Origin: CAZWRV01 sp964636325
GTDB taxonomy: Bacteria > Verrucomicrobiota > Lentisphaeria > Victivallales > GWF2-50-93
Assembly (NCBI GenBank): GCA_964636325.1
Contig: CAZWRV010000015.1
Span: forward strand, 21,773-85,772
Length of the DNA stretch: 64,000 nt
Direction: 5' to 3'
The notes beneath the pieces are model-generated. The model was given only the letters and a program-made list of their open reading frames with translations. It was not told the origin of the DNA and made no database searches. The translations under genes and the position numbers were made by a program. Shown piece by piece: positions 45,432 to 54,448 of this stretch (positions are counted from its first letter, which is position 1; each line of letters opens with the position of its first letter).

Positions 45432-45459
45432 AATATACAATTTGGTATATGAAAAACAA
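45432..45459 (-). promoter_or_regulatory. Candidate promoter with palindromic operator for the SPFH/P-type ATPase operon
   Basis: On the minus strand TTGTTT (45459-45454) and TATATT (45437-45432) are 16 bases apart. The spacer holds a palindrome ATATAC-AATTTG-GTATAT at 45433-45450 overlapping the -10 box, a possible repressor site. Confidence 0.4.
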
Positions 45460-45512
45460 GTCCCGATTTGTTAGGATTTAATTAAACGAACGATTTTGCA
45501 TTTTTCTTCAAG

Positions 45513-45551
45513 TATGAATTCAGCAGAAGGGCGCAGTTTGCCGAATTCATA
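45513..45551. repeat. Hairpin repeat family A, inverted copy
   Basis: Same hairpin as 574-614, in opposite orientation: outer stem TATGAATTC with GAATTCATA (9 bp), inner CAGCAGAAGGGCGCAGTTTG. The reverse complement agrees with the first copy at nearly every base. Confidence 0.8.
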
Positions 45552-45555
45552 ACTT

Positions 45556-48500
45556 TCAGTCCTCATCCAGATCGACGGGGTTGACGGATATCTCCTCCTC
45601 CTTCGTGATTAGCACTGTCTCCTTATGCTGTTTTGTGGCGGGATCCTGTTCGGTCTTGATGAGTTCGACCTTGAGTATCCATATTGATGAGGCGGAGCTG
45701 CCGCCGGATTTCTTTCCCCCGCCGAGGTCGAGATCGTCCATGCCTTCCCCTTTGAGCCCCATGTCGGTTTCGGGCTTGAGCGCGGACGTGTTCGCGAGGA
45801 AGAGTCCGCGGAAGGCCGTCCCGTGCCATGTCTCCACGTCTGTTGCCGCCAGCGGCTTGCTGTGGTTGGCCTTGTCCGTGACCGTGAAGCGGGTCTTGTT
45901 GCCCTTCCAGAATTCCGGGGCGTTGCGCATGTATGCGGAGACCATGAGGTTCTCCATGTTCTTCAAGGAATAGAATATGCTCATGTCATTGGCCGGGACT
46001 GGGCGTGGGGCCGGCTTCATCGCCTGCCTCTGATCGGCTGCCATGGCATCCTCCTTTCCGAACGGCCAGTCGTAGACCAGGAGGGAGTCTATGAGCGCCT
46101 TGATCTGTCCTGGCTTGCCGTCGTCGCCGACAATGACGCCCATCGCCGGAGCCCTGTCGTCGCGCAGGCGCGGTGCGGAAGGATTATGTATCTGTCCCAG
46201 TGATTTCCCATCCAAGTAGAGGTCATACTGGCCGGCCCGCCAAGACAGGACTACATGGTGCCATGAGCCCTTGGCGCCATCAGGCAGCGCAAAAAAGTGT
46301 CTTTCCACTGGCCCCTTGGGATTCTCATCGGCGTTAACAGTGACGGGCTTTTCAGTTATGCGTGTTTCGCATAATTCCAGCACCAGGCCGTCCTTCCCCT
46401 TTTCCTGGGCGAGCAGGAGCGACGTGCCGAGATGATGGTCAAGCTTTACAAGGCGGAGCTGCTCCTTGCCCGTTATCTCCGGTTTCAGGTCGAACTCGGC
46501 GGTTCCGGCGAACCATGAGGGGACGACGGGATATCCGACGGCACCGCCGCCCGGCTCCGCTCCGAACGCCTTTCCGTCCTTGCCGTCAGCCGTGGCCGCC
46601 GTTCCCGCCTTGGAGATTTCCGGCGGCATCATGCCCGCGCCGAAATCCGGCTCCATGCCTTTGTCGAATGAGACGCCGAGAATGCAGCCGTCCGGCCGCG
46701 GCGCCTGCGGGTAATCACGTCCTTCCAGGAGGAGGGCTGCGAAGTCCTGCGGCGCGGCTTCGAAGACCATCTTGCCGCCGGCCGGCAGTGACACACCGTC
46801 CTCGGCGTTCCATGCGTGGACGAATTTCCCGCCGAGACCGAGCTTGGCGAACGATCCGTCCATTTCGATCGCAGTGCGCCCGGCGAACTCCTTTTCCTCC
46901 GGCGCGCCCACATACAGGAGTGCCCGTTTTTTGCCTGGGCTGCGTATCCCCCCTATGGCCAGCGGCTTGGGCTTGAATATGATTCCCGGAAGCCATGCTT
47001 CCTGATTGTGGGTGGAGAGGTCCTCGACCCCGTCGTCCGAAATTCCCGCGAAGTAGTTCAGGTTCTGTATCCTGTTGTAGTCCATAAGGATGGAGGGTGG
47101 ATTGGGGACGACGCCGCATGGCAGGGTGGTCGCCAGGAACGTTCGTGTCTTGCGGTGGACCTTGGCGAAAAAGTCCGGATCCGACATCTTGGGATTCGTG
47201 TTCCCGTGGAACATCTGGAAGCCGACCAGGCCCATGTTCTGCCCCGCGAGGTAGCCCCTGCTGTAGCGCGGATTGTAGAAGTAGTGGTAGTTGTCGAATT
47301 CCGGAACCCATATCGACGGATGCTCGCCGTCCATGCTGATGTCGGCGAAGCTGTAGGCCGCATAGTTCCGGTAGCTCGTCGTATGCAGCCAGACCGGATA
47401 GTCCGCGCCGAGGTCGCAGAACGTCTGCTTGATCCTGCGGACATATTCGCGTCCGTCGAGATACTGGTAGCCGATTTCGCGGGTGCCGTCGTCGCGGATG
47501 TAGGGCGCGTCCGAGGCGAGGACGTTGTAGCTGTAGTTCTGCGCATACGGTTCGTCTATGTAGTAGCCGAGGATGCCGATCTCCTTGAAACAGCGGTCGC
47601 CCCAGTAGGCGATGTAGTTCCGGACTGGGGCGTTGTTGTGCAGCTTCCATGTGAACGGCGTCTCCATCGTCTGCTGGTCCCAGCAGGGGAATCCGCCCGG
47701 CGTGCCGTAATTTATAAATGGGATGTGCCTGATGGGCGGATCCTTCTTGAGGCTGTCCTTGAACTTGCCCAGCCAGTCCTTGTATGTGAGTTCGTTCGCG
47801 AGCTTGTGCAAGCCCTTCGATTTCTGGACGGCCGCCTCCGGCCTGTCCGGATCGCCCGCGCCCGGATACGGCTTGAAGGCGTCGGCGTATTCGCCCCAGT
47901 GCCACCAGAACCGGAACTTGCTGTTCCTGCTGACTTCGTTCTGTATCTGGCCGTAGTCGCCGAGGACCCAGGTGCGCCAGTTGGGAGGCAGGGGCTTCAT
48001 CGGATTGGGCATCAGGTAGAAGCGGATCATGAGCGGTTCCTTGATTTCGACCGGCTTCGCCACCAGGTTCAGCCGGAGGAATGTGTCCTTGCCTTCGGCG
48101 ATGAATTCCATCGAAGGGACTTTACCAAGGTCGTGGATCCAGCCCTTGTCGTTCTCCGCGAACCAGGAGAGGCCGCGCTCATAGTTGCCGATGTGCATGT
48201 ATGGTGCGAAGCGGTTGCGCGTAGGAGTGTCGTTCAGATAGGCTGCCGTGAAGACGTCGTCGGAATTGAACAGGACGCCGGGTGCGCGCTTTGTCTCCGG
48301 CTTTAGCGTGCACCACTGGATGGTGTCGCACCTGTATTTCCCGGCCTCGTCCTTCTCGATGGCCAGGAACCATAGCCACAGGCTTGCATGGGCCAGCCGG
48401 ACGACCTCGCTGCGGTATGGGATCCGCAGGATGGTGCGGTCAAGCTTGAGGACTTCCTTCGGGGTGATAGTCAGATCGAAGCGTGTCATCCCGTCGTATT

Positions 48501-50067
48501 CCATCAGGGCGTCGACTGTCATGCGATGTCCTTCAGGCGATGACAGTTCCGATTTCCATGAGGCGGTGTCCTCATTGCTTTCAACGGCGCCGAGGCCTGA
48601 GCCCCCGGAGAATTCGAGAGTCTTGCCGTCGCTTGTCGCCTCCAGGACGACAGTGCTTTCGAGTATCTCTCCTCCGGCCTTGGCGGACGAGATCGACTTC
48701 GGCAGCCCGCTGCGGTCGAGGACGAAATCCCAGAGCACGGTGGACACGGTGTTCCCGCCCTTCACCGCGAGCGGGGTGAACGGAGGAAGTATCTTGATTT
48801 TGCGGTGCGCCCTGTCGCCGCCGGTGAAGCGGAGCCACGGCCAGTCCATCTCCGGAACCTTGAAGGTCTCGGAGCTTGCCCGTCCAAACTCCTTTCCTGA
48901 GGAATCGAGTGCGGCGGCGTCGAGCCGGTATTCGCCGGGCTGCATGGCCGATCCGTCGTCCGTAATTTTCAGGAGCGCCTCTCCCAGGCGCGACGGGAGC
49001 TGACGCATCAGTCTGGAAGCCAATACCTTGCCCGACTTGATGTCGACGCAGTCAAGCCTGACTTCCGTGGCGTCATCCAGGCCGGAGACGTCCGAGTATG
49101 CGACGGTGCGCCCCGTGAGCGGTGCCCAGTCCGCCCAGACCCGGAACGCCGGCGGATCCGGCGCATATTCGGAGCTTTTCAGCTTCGCGGCCTCGGCTGC
49201 CGTTGCCGGATCGGTGAAACGGCCGGAGATGCGTAGATCTGATATTCCTGCGCCGCCGGGCATGAGCTTTATTTCAGCCTGTTCGCCGATGCCAGGCTGG
49301 AGCCTGCTGATTGTCTTTTCAGGTCCGTCGGAACAGCGCATCTTGCCGTCGATCCATAAGGAATGGTGTCCGGCCCGCCAAGTCCAGAGTATGTGATGCC
49401 AGGCGCCGCCTTTAGACGAGTCCAGCGCCGCCTTCACGCCGCTGGACGGTCCGCCCTCGGCGAACAGCTTCATCCTGATCTCCACCACGAGAGTCTCAAC
49501 GGGGCTGTCTTCGAGCCTGGTCTCGGACATCTCCTCGACGGCCGGGCCTTTTTCGGCCCCGGCCATCTTGAAGCCGCTCTCGTCCATGCTGGCTTTCATG
49601 GCCGCTTCAGCCGCGCTCTTGGCCTCTTCCGAGCCGAGATTCTTCGTTGGCTGGTATGGAAGCGTCTTGGCGGTCAGCGTCCATTCACCTCCGCCGGTTC
49701 CCGCGAGTTCGAGCCTTGCGGAAGAACTTTTCCCGAGAGGATCGGGCTTGTCCGCCTTGAACCAGAAGCTGACTGTCCCTTGCGCGTTGGAAATCAATGA
49801 CTTGCCCGGCCAAGCCAGCGCCGTTCTGCTATCCTTCTCCTTCGTCTGCTTCGCGAGCCGGAGAAAGGAGCGCTCCTGGTCCTTCTCAAAGGAGAACAGA
49901 GACTTCTCGGAGGAAGAAGGAGCAGGGCCGACCGATGAAGACTCGTCCGTTTCCAGCGGCGCATGCAGGATAAGCGACGCCGGCGGGGGACCGGCATGCC
50001 CGGCGGCCGTGATCATGAAGAATGCAAACAGAAGGAATGGATTCAGAAGCTTGGAGTTGCTTGTCAT
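45556..50067 (-). CDS. Giant secreted DUF6067/GH123-like protein with two LamG-like domains
   Basis: 1503 residues from the ATG at 50067 (AGGTG upstream), opening a signal peptide (LLNPFLLFAFFMITAAGHA). Domain order equals that of 2824-7209: LamG-like domain ending near residue 235 (WHHILWTWRAGHHSLWIDG), DUF6067 start near 427 (KILPPFTPLAVKGG), a barrel-like core with GYYIDEPYAQNYSYN near 837, and a second LamG-like domain near 1280 (WHHVVLSWRAGQYDLYLDG). The two proteins are clear paralogues. It starts 38 bases after the stop of a GntR-type regulator gene on the same strand, and is probably its target. Glycan substrate unknown. Confidence 0.8.
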   Translation of the reverse strand: MTSNSKLLNPFLLFAFFMITAAGHAGPPPASLILHAPLETDESSSVGPAPSSSEKSLFSFEKDQERSFLRLAKQTKEKDSRTALAWPGKSLISNAQGTVSFWFKADKPDPLGKSSSARLELAGTGGGEWTLTAKTLPYQPTKNLGSEEAKSAAEAAMKASMDESGFKMAGAEKGPAVEEMSETRLEDSPVETLVVEIRMKLFAEGGPSSGVKAALDSSKGGAWHHILWTWRAGHHSLWIDGKMRCSDGPEKTISRLQPGIGEQAEIKLMPGGAGISDLRISGRFTDPATAAEAAKLKSSEYAPDPPAFRVWADWAPLTGRTVAYSDVSGLDDATEVRLDCVDIKSGKVLASRLMRQLPSRLGEALLKITDDGSAMQPGEYRLDAAALDSSGKEFGRASSETFKVPEMDWPWLRFTGGDRAHRKIKILPPFTPLAVKGGNTVSTVLWDFVLDRSGLPKSISSAKAGGEILESTVVLEATSDGKTLEFSGGSGLGAVESNEDTASWKSELSSPEGHRMTVDALMEYDGMTRFDLTITPKEVLKLDRTILRIPYRSEVVRLAHASLWLWFLAIEKDEAGKYRCDTIQWCTLKPETKRAPGVLFNSDDVFTAAYLNDTPTRNRFAPYMHIGNYERGLSWFAENDKGWIHDLGKVPSMEFIAEGKDTFLRLNLVAKPVEIKEPLMIRFYLMPNPMKPLPPNWRTWVLGDYGQIQNEVSRNSKFRFWWHWGEYADAFKPYPGAGDPDRPEAAVQKSKGLHKLANELTYKDWLGKFKDSLKKDPPIRHIPFINYGTPGGFPCWDQQTMETPFTWKLHNNAPVRNYIAYWGDRCFKEIGILGYYIDEPYAQNYSYNVLASDAPYIRDDGTREIGYQYLDGREYVRRIKQTFCDLGADYPVWLHTTSYRNYAAYSFADISMDGEHPSIWVPEFDNYHYFYNPRYSRGYLAGQNMGLVGFQMFHGNTNPKMSDPDFFAKVHRKTRTFLATTLPCGVVPNPPSILMDYNRIQNLNYFAGISDDGVEDLSTHNQEAWLPGIIFKPKPLAIGGIRSPGKKRALLYVGAPEEKEFAGRTAIEMDGSFAKLGLGGKFVHAWNAEDGVSLPAGGKMVFEAAPQDFAALLLEGRDYPQAPRPDGCILGVSFDKGMEPDFGAGMMPPEISKAGTAATADGKDGKAFGAEPGGGAVGYPVVPSWFAGTAEFDLKPEITGKEQLRLVKLDHHLGTSLLLAQEKGKDGLVLELCETRITEKPVTVNADENPKGPVERHFFALPDGAKGSWHHVVLSWRAGQYDLYLDGKSLGQIHNPSAPRLRDDRAPAMGVIVGDDGKPGQIKALIDSLLVYDWPFGKEDAMAADQRQAMKPAPRPVPANDMSIFYSLKNMENLMVSAYMRNAPEFWKGNKTRFTVTDKANHSKPLAATDVETWHGTAFRGLFLANTSALKPETDMGLKGEGMDDLDLGGGKKSGGSSASSIWILKVELIKTEQDPATKQHKETVLITKEEEISVNPVDLDED

Positions 50068-50104
50068 CTCGATGCACCTGTGGTTTAAATGATAAAAGGG
50101 AACG

Positions 50105-51631
50105 TTATTTCCCGGTTCCCATATGCTCCTTGCGGATGTTCCTGCATTCGCGGAGAACCTCCTCGTAAAGAGCACCGTCCACTTGCCTGCCCCGCAGGAC
50201 CGCGTCCGCGAGAAGCGGCATCTTCCATAGAAGGAATATGTCGGATATCGCCTGCTCCCCGCTGAAGAACCGAAGGTTGCCGCCCCAGTTGTCCACGGCG
50301 TTTCGCGAAAGGCCAAGCCGGTCCGCAAGGGCGGCGGCGCAGTCAATCCTCACCGGGATGTTGACAAGCTCCTCGACGAGCATCATCTGGGCCTCCTTGG
50401 AAATTATAAACTCGATCAGTTCCGCGCATGACTCAGGATCGTGGCTTTGGGCCGTGATGCATATCATCGTGGCCGTCCCCGGGGTGAAGCAGCCGTGCCT
50501 GGGGCGGAAAAATCCGATCCCGACAGGGAAGCTAGGGGCGGCGACCTCGTTGAGCGCCATGAAGAACTGGGTTGAGATGCATGCGGTCATCCCGGAGCGG
50601 AACCCGGCCATGCCCTGTGTGATGTATGAACGGTTAATTCCGATCTTTTCCGAGCACGGAGCCAGGAATCTCGCAGTCTCGAAAATCGCATTGGCGGCCT
50701 TGCGCAGGACTGCGCCGTCCATGCGGGCCGACGGTATGCCGTGCGGGATGACCATCGCATACGGGGTGTCGAATATCTTGACATGCTGTGGAATGTCCCC
50801 GGCGATGCGCCTCCACCATCCCGCCAGAACCTCGGCCGACATAGATTCCGGAGACGGCGGATCATGGGCCATGTCCTTGTTCCACATCAGGCAGGGCGAT
50901 GACATATGGACCGGAGCCGCATAAGGGGCGAACGAATCGTCGTATTCGGAGACGGCCTTGACAAGATATTCGGACGTCCACAGCGCATCCATGATCCGCC
51001 GCGGCATTGGGCGGAGGAGCTTCTCAGCGGCAAGCCATGGCACCATGCCCTGTCCGGCAAGCGCCAGCGAAACCTGCTTGTCCCTTATAAAGTCGGCATA
51101 GGATTCCCGGTTGGACACGCTCGAGGGAATCCAGATGAGCTCCAGCCTTCTAGAAGAGCTGAGGCGGTTGAAAGACTCCTCGAAGCGTTTCCAGAAACGG
51201 ACATGGCAGGGGAATGTCTCATATACGGCGAGCGTCAGCGGCTTCAATCTGAACTGCAGCGACATCGTATGTGCCTGCAGCGGATGCAGTTCCGGATGGG
51301 GCTGGTCAGGGCGGCTCCGGACTTCCGGACGGAACCCGCCGCCACCGGGGGTGCTGACGGAACCTCGCTTCCCACGAACAATCAGTCCGGCCGCGGCCAG
51401 CCTGGCAAGGGCCTTGCGCAGTGTGAGCCGGTTTACAAGCATGATTTTCGCCAGCGTCCGCTCCGGGGGCAGGGAGACAGGCGTGGAATGCGACTTGATC
51501 CACCCGCCCAGCCTTTCGGCAATCTGTTCCGGAATGGACGGAACCGGCGCGTAGGGGGTGCAGGCAAATTCGCGAAGCCCGGGGTAGGCCGCGGAATCGG
51601 ATGGATGCGCCCCGGACGCTTTTTGATTCAT
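50105..51631 (-). CDS. GntR-family regulator fused to an ABC solute-binding-protein-like domain
   Basis: 508 residues from the ATG at 51631 (AGGAG 11 bases upstream). Residues about 35-100 are a GntR winged helix (SLPPERTLAKIMLVNRLTL, RKALARLAAAGLIVRGKRG). Residues about 125-490 resemble a type 2 extracellular solute-binding protein: FWKRFEESFNRLSSSRRLEL, PWLAAEKLLRPMPRRIMDAL, HMSSPCLMWNKDMAHD, GCFTPGTATMICITAQSHDP and CAELIEFIISKEAQMMLVEEL. There is no signal peptide, so the sensor domain works in the cytoplasm, as a sugar or oligosaccharide effector domain. It precedes and probably controls the DUF6067 gene downstream. Confidence 0.72.
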   Translation of the reverse strand: MNQKASGAHPSDSAAYPGLREFACTPYAPVPSIPEQIAERLGGWIKSHSTPVSLPPERTLAKIMLVNRLTLRKALARLAAAGLIVRGKRGSVSTPGGGGFRPEVRSRPDQPHPELHPLQAHTMSLQFRLKPLTLAVYETFPCHVRFWKRFEESFNRLSSSRRLELIWIPSSVSNRESYADFIRDKQVSLALAGQGMVPWLAAEKLLRPMPRRIMDALWTSEYLVKAVSEYDDSFAPYAAPVHMSSPCLMWNKDMAHDPPSPESMSAEVLAGWWRRIAGDIPQHVKIFDTPYAMVIPHGIPSARMDGAVLRKAANAIFETARFLAPCSEKIGINRSYITQGMAGFRSGMTACISTQFFMALNEVAAPSFPVGIGFFRPRHGCFTPGTATMICITAQSHDPESCAELIEFIISKEAQMMLVEELVNIPVRIDCAAALADRLGLSRNAVDNWGGNLRFFSGEQAISDIFLLWKMPLLADAVLRGRQVDGALYEEVLRECRNIRKEHMGTGK

Positions 51632-51710
51632 ATAAGCGGTTCTCCTGGCCAATTGTCTCTCCAAGTTGCTATGGAAGTATTTGCCTTAAATATGCGCTCG
51701 CGCCTAGCCC

Positions 51711-51898
51711 TTGATATACCGTAGTATACCAATATCGGGCCGATTGTCAATCCCAGGGACGGGAAATCGTAGGAATATCCAATGCCGCTAAGCATTTTAC
51801 TAATAGTCCTATAATTGGATTGACACAACTCGACATCTAGGCGCCTCATTGCATGAGCCGTCCACGGCTCATAAGGCCGCGGCTACAAATGTCAATCC
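51711..51898. promoter_or_regulatory. Repeated candidate operator sites upstream of the GntR-SBP regulator
   Basis: Two TATACC hexamers lie at 51715 and 51725 in a near-symmetric block. TGTCAATCC occurs at 51745 (+), 51817 (as its inverse) and 51890 (+), spaced 72 and 73 bases. A perfect hairpin ATGAGCCGT-CC-ACGGCTCAT sits at 51853-51872. The 487-base gap between the divergent genes otherwise holds the B repeat at its right end. Regulatory function is inferred. Confidence 0.35.
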
Positions 51899-52002
51899 GA
51901 TTATGGCTTTATCGGCGATCCCACATCTATGCCTCCCTGCCGTCGGCATGATCCCTTGCGTACCGCTACCGGGCGCTGTATATTCGACAATGCCGTAATC
52001 AC

Positions 52003-52116
52003 TTAGTCCCTTGCGGTGCAACTTGGAAAACGTTTTTTCCAAAAGTAGTTTGCGCGCGGCGCGCGCAAGCTACCTGCGCGCCGTAAGGGCGCCTTTTTCC
52101 CGCAGGGAAAAAACTT
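52003..52116 (-). repeat. Modular palindromic repeat family B, inverted copy
   Basis: Nearly identical to 26793-26906 in reverse complement over about 114 bp, starting TTAGTCCC and ending TTCCCGCAGGGAAAA. It abuts the start codon of the metallopeptidase gene at 52119, and supplies its AGGGA ribosome-binding site. Confidence 0.85.
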
Positions 52117-52118
52117 AT

Positions 52119-54365
52119 ATGTATCGTGCCATGCTTGAATTTGCGACAGTCCTGCTGCTTCTTCTGTCCGCTGGCCTTGCCGGGGCTGGGGACGAAGGGG
52201 CCATGCAAGTTTCTCCGCGCGCTCTGATCGAATCAGGCAGATACGGGGAGGCCTCATCGCTATTGGCGGAGAGGCTCAAGTCGGATCCGCACGACTGGGA
52301 AGCCCGGCAACTCGTCATCGCCCTCTCGAAGATCACCGGCGACAAGCGTACCTTGAAGGAGCAGGAAAGGTTCCTGGTCAGCCTCTACAAGCGGGGCGGC
52401 GCGACCACTGCCCCGGCGCTCACCGCCGTCGGAATGGCAGTCGAATCGTCCGACCCGCAGAGCGCCGCGATGGTCTATCAAAGGGCCGCAGACGCCGATC
52501 CGTCATACCTGGAGGCCTACATCCACGCCGGGCGCCTCTACGCGGAGAAATACAACTATTCGAAGGCCAGGGAAGTCCTTGGCAGGGCGCTCAAGATCTC
52601 GCCGGACTCTCCGGAAACACTCTGCGCCATGGCGGAGATTCAGATCATGTCGGGCGACATGCCCGGCGCGGTCAAGACAGTCGACGGCCTTCTTGCCTCG
52701 AAGCCGGACTGCCTCGACGCCGTCTTCATGAAGGCGTTCATGGAGCTCTGCGGTGAAAACGCGGACGGAGCCAGGAAGCATCTCGAAAAGGTTCTAGCAG
52801 CAAACCCGCGGAACCCCGATGCGCTCTCGCTGCTTGCAGGCTGCATGGAGGCGGCAGGTGACGCCGCGGGGAGGGATTCTGCGATCGCCAAGGTCCGGGA
52901 AGTGAACACCTCGTCCACCGACGCCTACAAGCTGCTCTCCCATTTCGCGTCGAGCAACTACGACTTCGAGGGCGCGGCGGCCTGGGCCGGGAAGGCGCTA
53001 GAGGCCGATCCCTCCGACTCCGGCGCATGCTACCAGGCGGGAACCGCCCTGCTCAGGCTCGGCGAGGAGGACAGGGGCTACGAGCTGTTGAAGAAGTCGT
53101 TCTCGCTCAACCCCTTCAACGTCTTCGCCTACAACTTGCTCCAGGTGCTGGACAGAGACTACAGGAAGAAGGACTGCGTCCTTATGGAGACTGCGAACTT
53201 CGCAGTCAAGATGCCGCGCGGCGACGCGGACGTGATCTGGCCATACCTCGCGCCGCTTCTAGAAGACAGCTATGGAAGGCTGACATCAAAATACGGCTTC
53301 AAGCCGGAAGGCCCCGCACAGTACAAAGGGAAGATACTCGTCATATTCCTGCATTCGCAGCAGGACTTCACCGCGAGGACGGTCGGGCTGCCCGGAGTCT
53401 TCCCGGCGGCCGGCGTCTGCTTCGGCAAGGTCATTCTCCTGCCCTCTCCGAGGTTCCTGCGCGAGACGATGGGCGACTACAGCAACTGGAAGGACGTTCT
53501 TGTGCACGAATTCATGCATGTCATCAGCCTCCAGGCGACCAAATATAGGATACCGCGCTGGTTCACGGAAGGGCTGAGCTGCATGGAGGAGGACTCACTG
53601 CCGTTCGCATACAAGCAGAACTTTGCGCGCATGGTCGCGGACGACAGGCCCTTCGACATCGAGAAGTTCGCGTCGGCGTTCTTCCCCAGCGGCGGCACAT
53701 ACTACGCCGCCTGCAAAATCTGCTCCTACGTCAGGGACACTTACGGGTTCGACAAGATCAAGCTGATGATGGATATGTATAGGGAAAGGAAGACTTTCGT
53801 GGAAACCATCGAGGCGGCCACGGGCAGGAGGCTTGACGACGTCGAGAAGGATGTCGTCTCACTCGCCAAGAAGGATGCGGCGGAGTTCAATTCCGCTATG
53901 GAGGCTCTCGCGGTCCATTTCCCGGAACTGAAGGAGAAGGAGAAAAACGGAGGCGGACACGGGGAGCCGGCAACAGAGCCGGACGAGGATTCAGGTTCGG
54001 GCGCCGGGAAAAAATACATGGATCCTTTCTGGCTGGAAAAAATCAATGCGCTCATGGACGCGAAGAAGTCCGCCGATGCCGCGGCCATCCTGGAGAAGCT
54101 AAGGGCGCTGGGCCTGGACGGGCATTTGCTTTACAAGCACCTTGCAGAAGCATACCTGGACATGGGCAGGCCCGACGACGCGCTGAAAAGTCTGGAGAAC
54201 TCCTTCTCCTTCAACCCCTATGACGCGCAGACCCATCTGGCGGCCGCCAAGATTTTCAAGGGGAAAGGGAACGTTGATCTCGCCGTCAGGGAATGCCGCG
54301 CCGTGCTCGCCCTTGACAAGGACTGCAAGGAGGCGGAGGAACTGCTTAAGACAATTAACAATTGA
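52119..54365 (+). CDS. Secreted TPR protein with gluzincin (peptidase MA-like) metallopeptidase domain
   Basis: 748 residues from the ATG at 52119; the frame continues upstream to 52011 but only through the B repeat. A signal peptide (LEFATVLLLLLSAGLAGAG) is followed by TPR-like repeats to about residue 350 (AYIHAGRLYAEKYNYSKARE, SPETLCAMAEIQIMSGDM). The peptidase domain carries HEFMH near residue 463 and WFTEG near residue 478, the HExxH and downstream Glu zinc ligands. A linker rich in Glu/Gly leads to more TPRs at the C-terminus. Target unknown. It is followed by a coiled-coil membrane protein gene after a tandem-repeat spacer. Confidence 0.85.
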   Translation: MYRAMLEFATVLLLLLSAGLAGAGDEGAMQVSPRALIESGRYGEASSLLAERLKSDPHDWEARQLVIALSKITGDKRTLKEQERFLVSLYKRGGATTAPALTAVGMAVESSDPQSAAMVYQRAADADPSYLEAYIHAGRLYAEKYNYSKAREVLGRALKISPDSPETLCAMAEIQIMSGDMPGAVKTVDGLLASKPDCLDAVFMKAFMELCGENADGARKHLEKVLAANPRNPDALSLLAGCMEAAGDAAGRDSAIAKVREVNTSSTDAYKLLSHFASSNYDFEGAAAWAGKALEADPSDSGACYQAGTALLRLGEEDRGYELLKKSFSLNPFNVFAYNLLQVLDRDYRKKDCVLMETANFAVKMPRGDADVIWPYLAPLLEDSYGRLTSKYGFKPEGPAQYKGKILVIFLHSQQDFTARTVGLPGVFPAAGVCFGKVILLPSPRFLRETMGDYSNWKDVLVHEFMHVISLQATKYRIPRWFTEGLSCMEEDSLPFAYKQNFARMVADDRPFDIEKFASAFFPSGGTYYAACKICSYVRDTYGFDKIKLMMDMYRERKTFVETIEAATGRRLDDVEKDVVSLAKKDAAEFNSAMEALAVHFPELKEKEKNGGGHGEPATEPDEDSGSGAGKKYMDPFWLEKINALMDAKKSADAAAILEKLRALGLDGHLLYKHLAEAYLDMGRPDDALKSLENSFSFNPYDAQTHLAAAKIFKGKGNVDLAVRECRAVLALDKDCKEAEELLKTINN

Positions 54366-54385
54366 CAATTAACAATTATCAATTG
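54351..54385. repeat. Short tandem repeat in operon spacer (ACAATTA-type)
   Basis: ACAATTA / ACAATTG / ACAATTA / ACAATTA / TCAATTG: five copies of a 7-base unit. The array starts inside the last codons of the metallopeptidase gene, encoding its final Thr-Ile-Asn-Asn, and runs into the spacer. Confidence 0.8.
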
Positions 54386-54448
54386 AAGGCAGTAAGTTAT
54401 CCGGTATCCGCAAAGAATTGTAAGGCCAGGATTGAATCGGACGTGCCT

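Noticed and set aside
50068..50346. Extension of the giant DUF6067 protein upstream of its signal peptide
   Set aside because: The added residues overlap the regulator gene in another frame and look noncoding.
52011..52118. Upstream extension of the metallopeptidase gene
   Set aside because: Same reason: the added residues come from the inverted B repeat, and the signal peptide begins at 52119.
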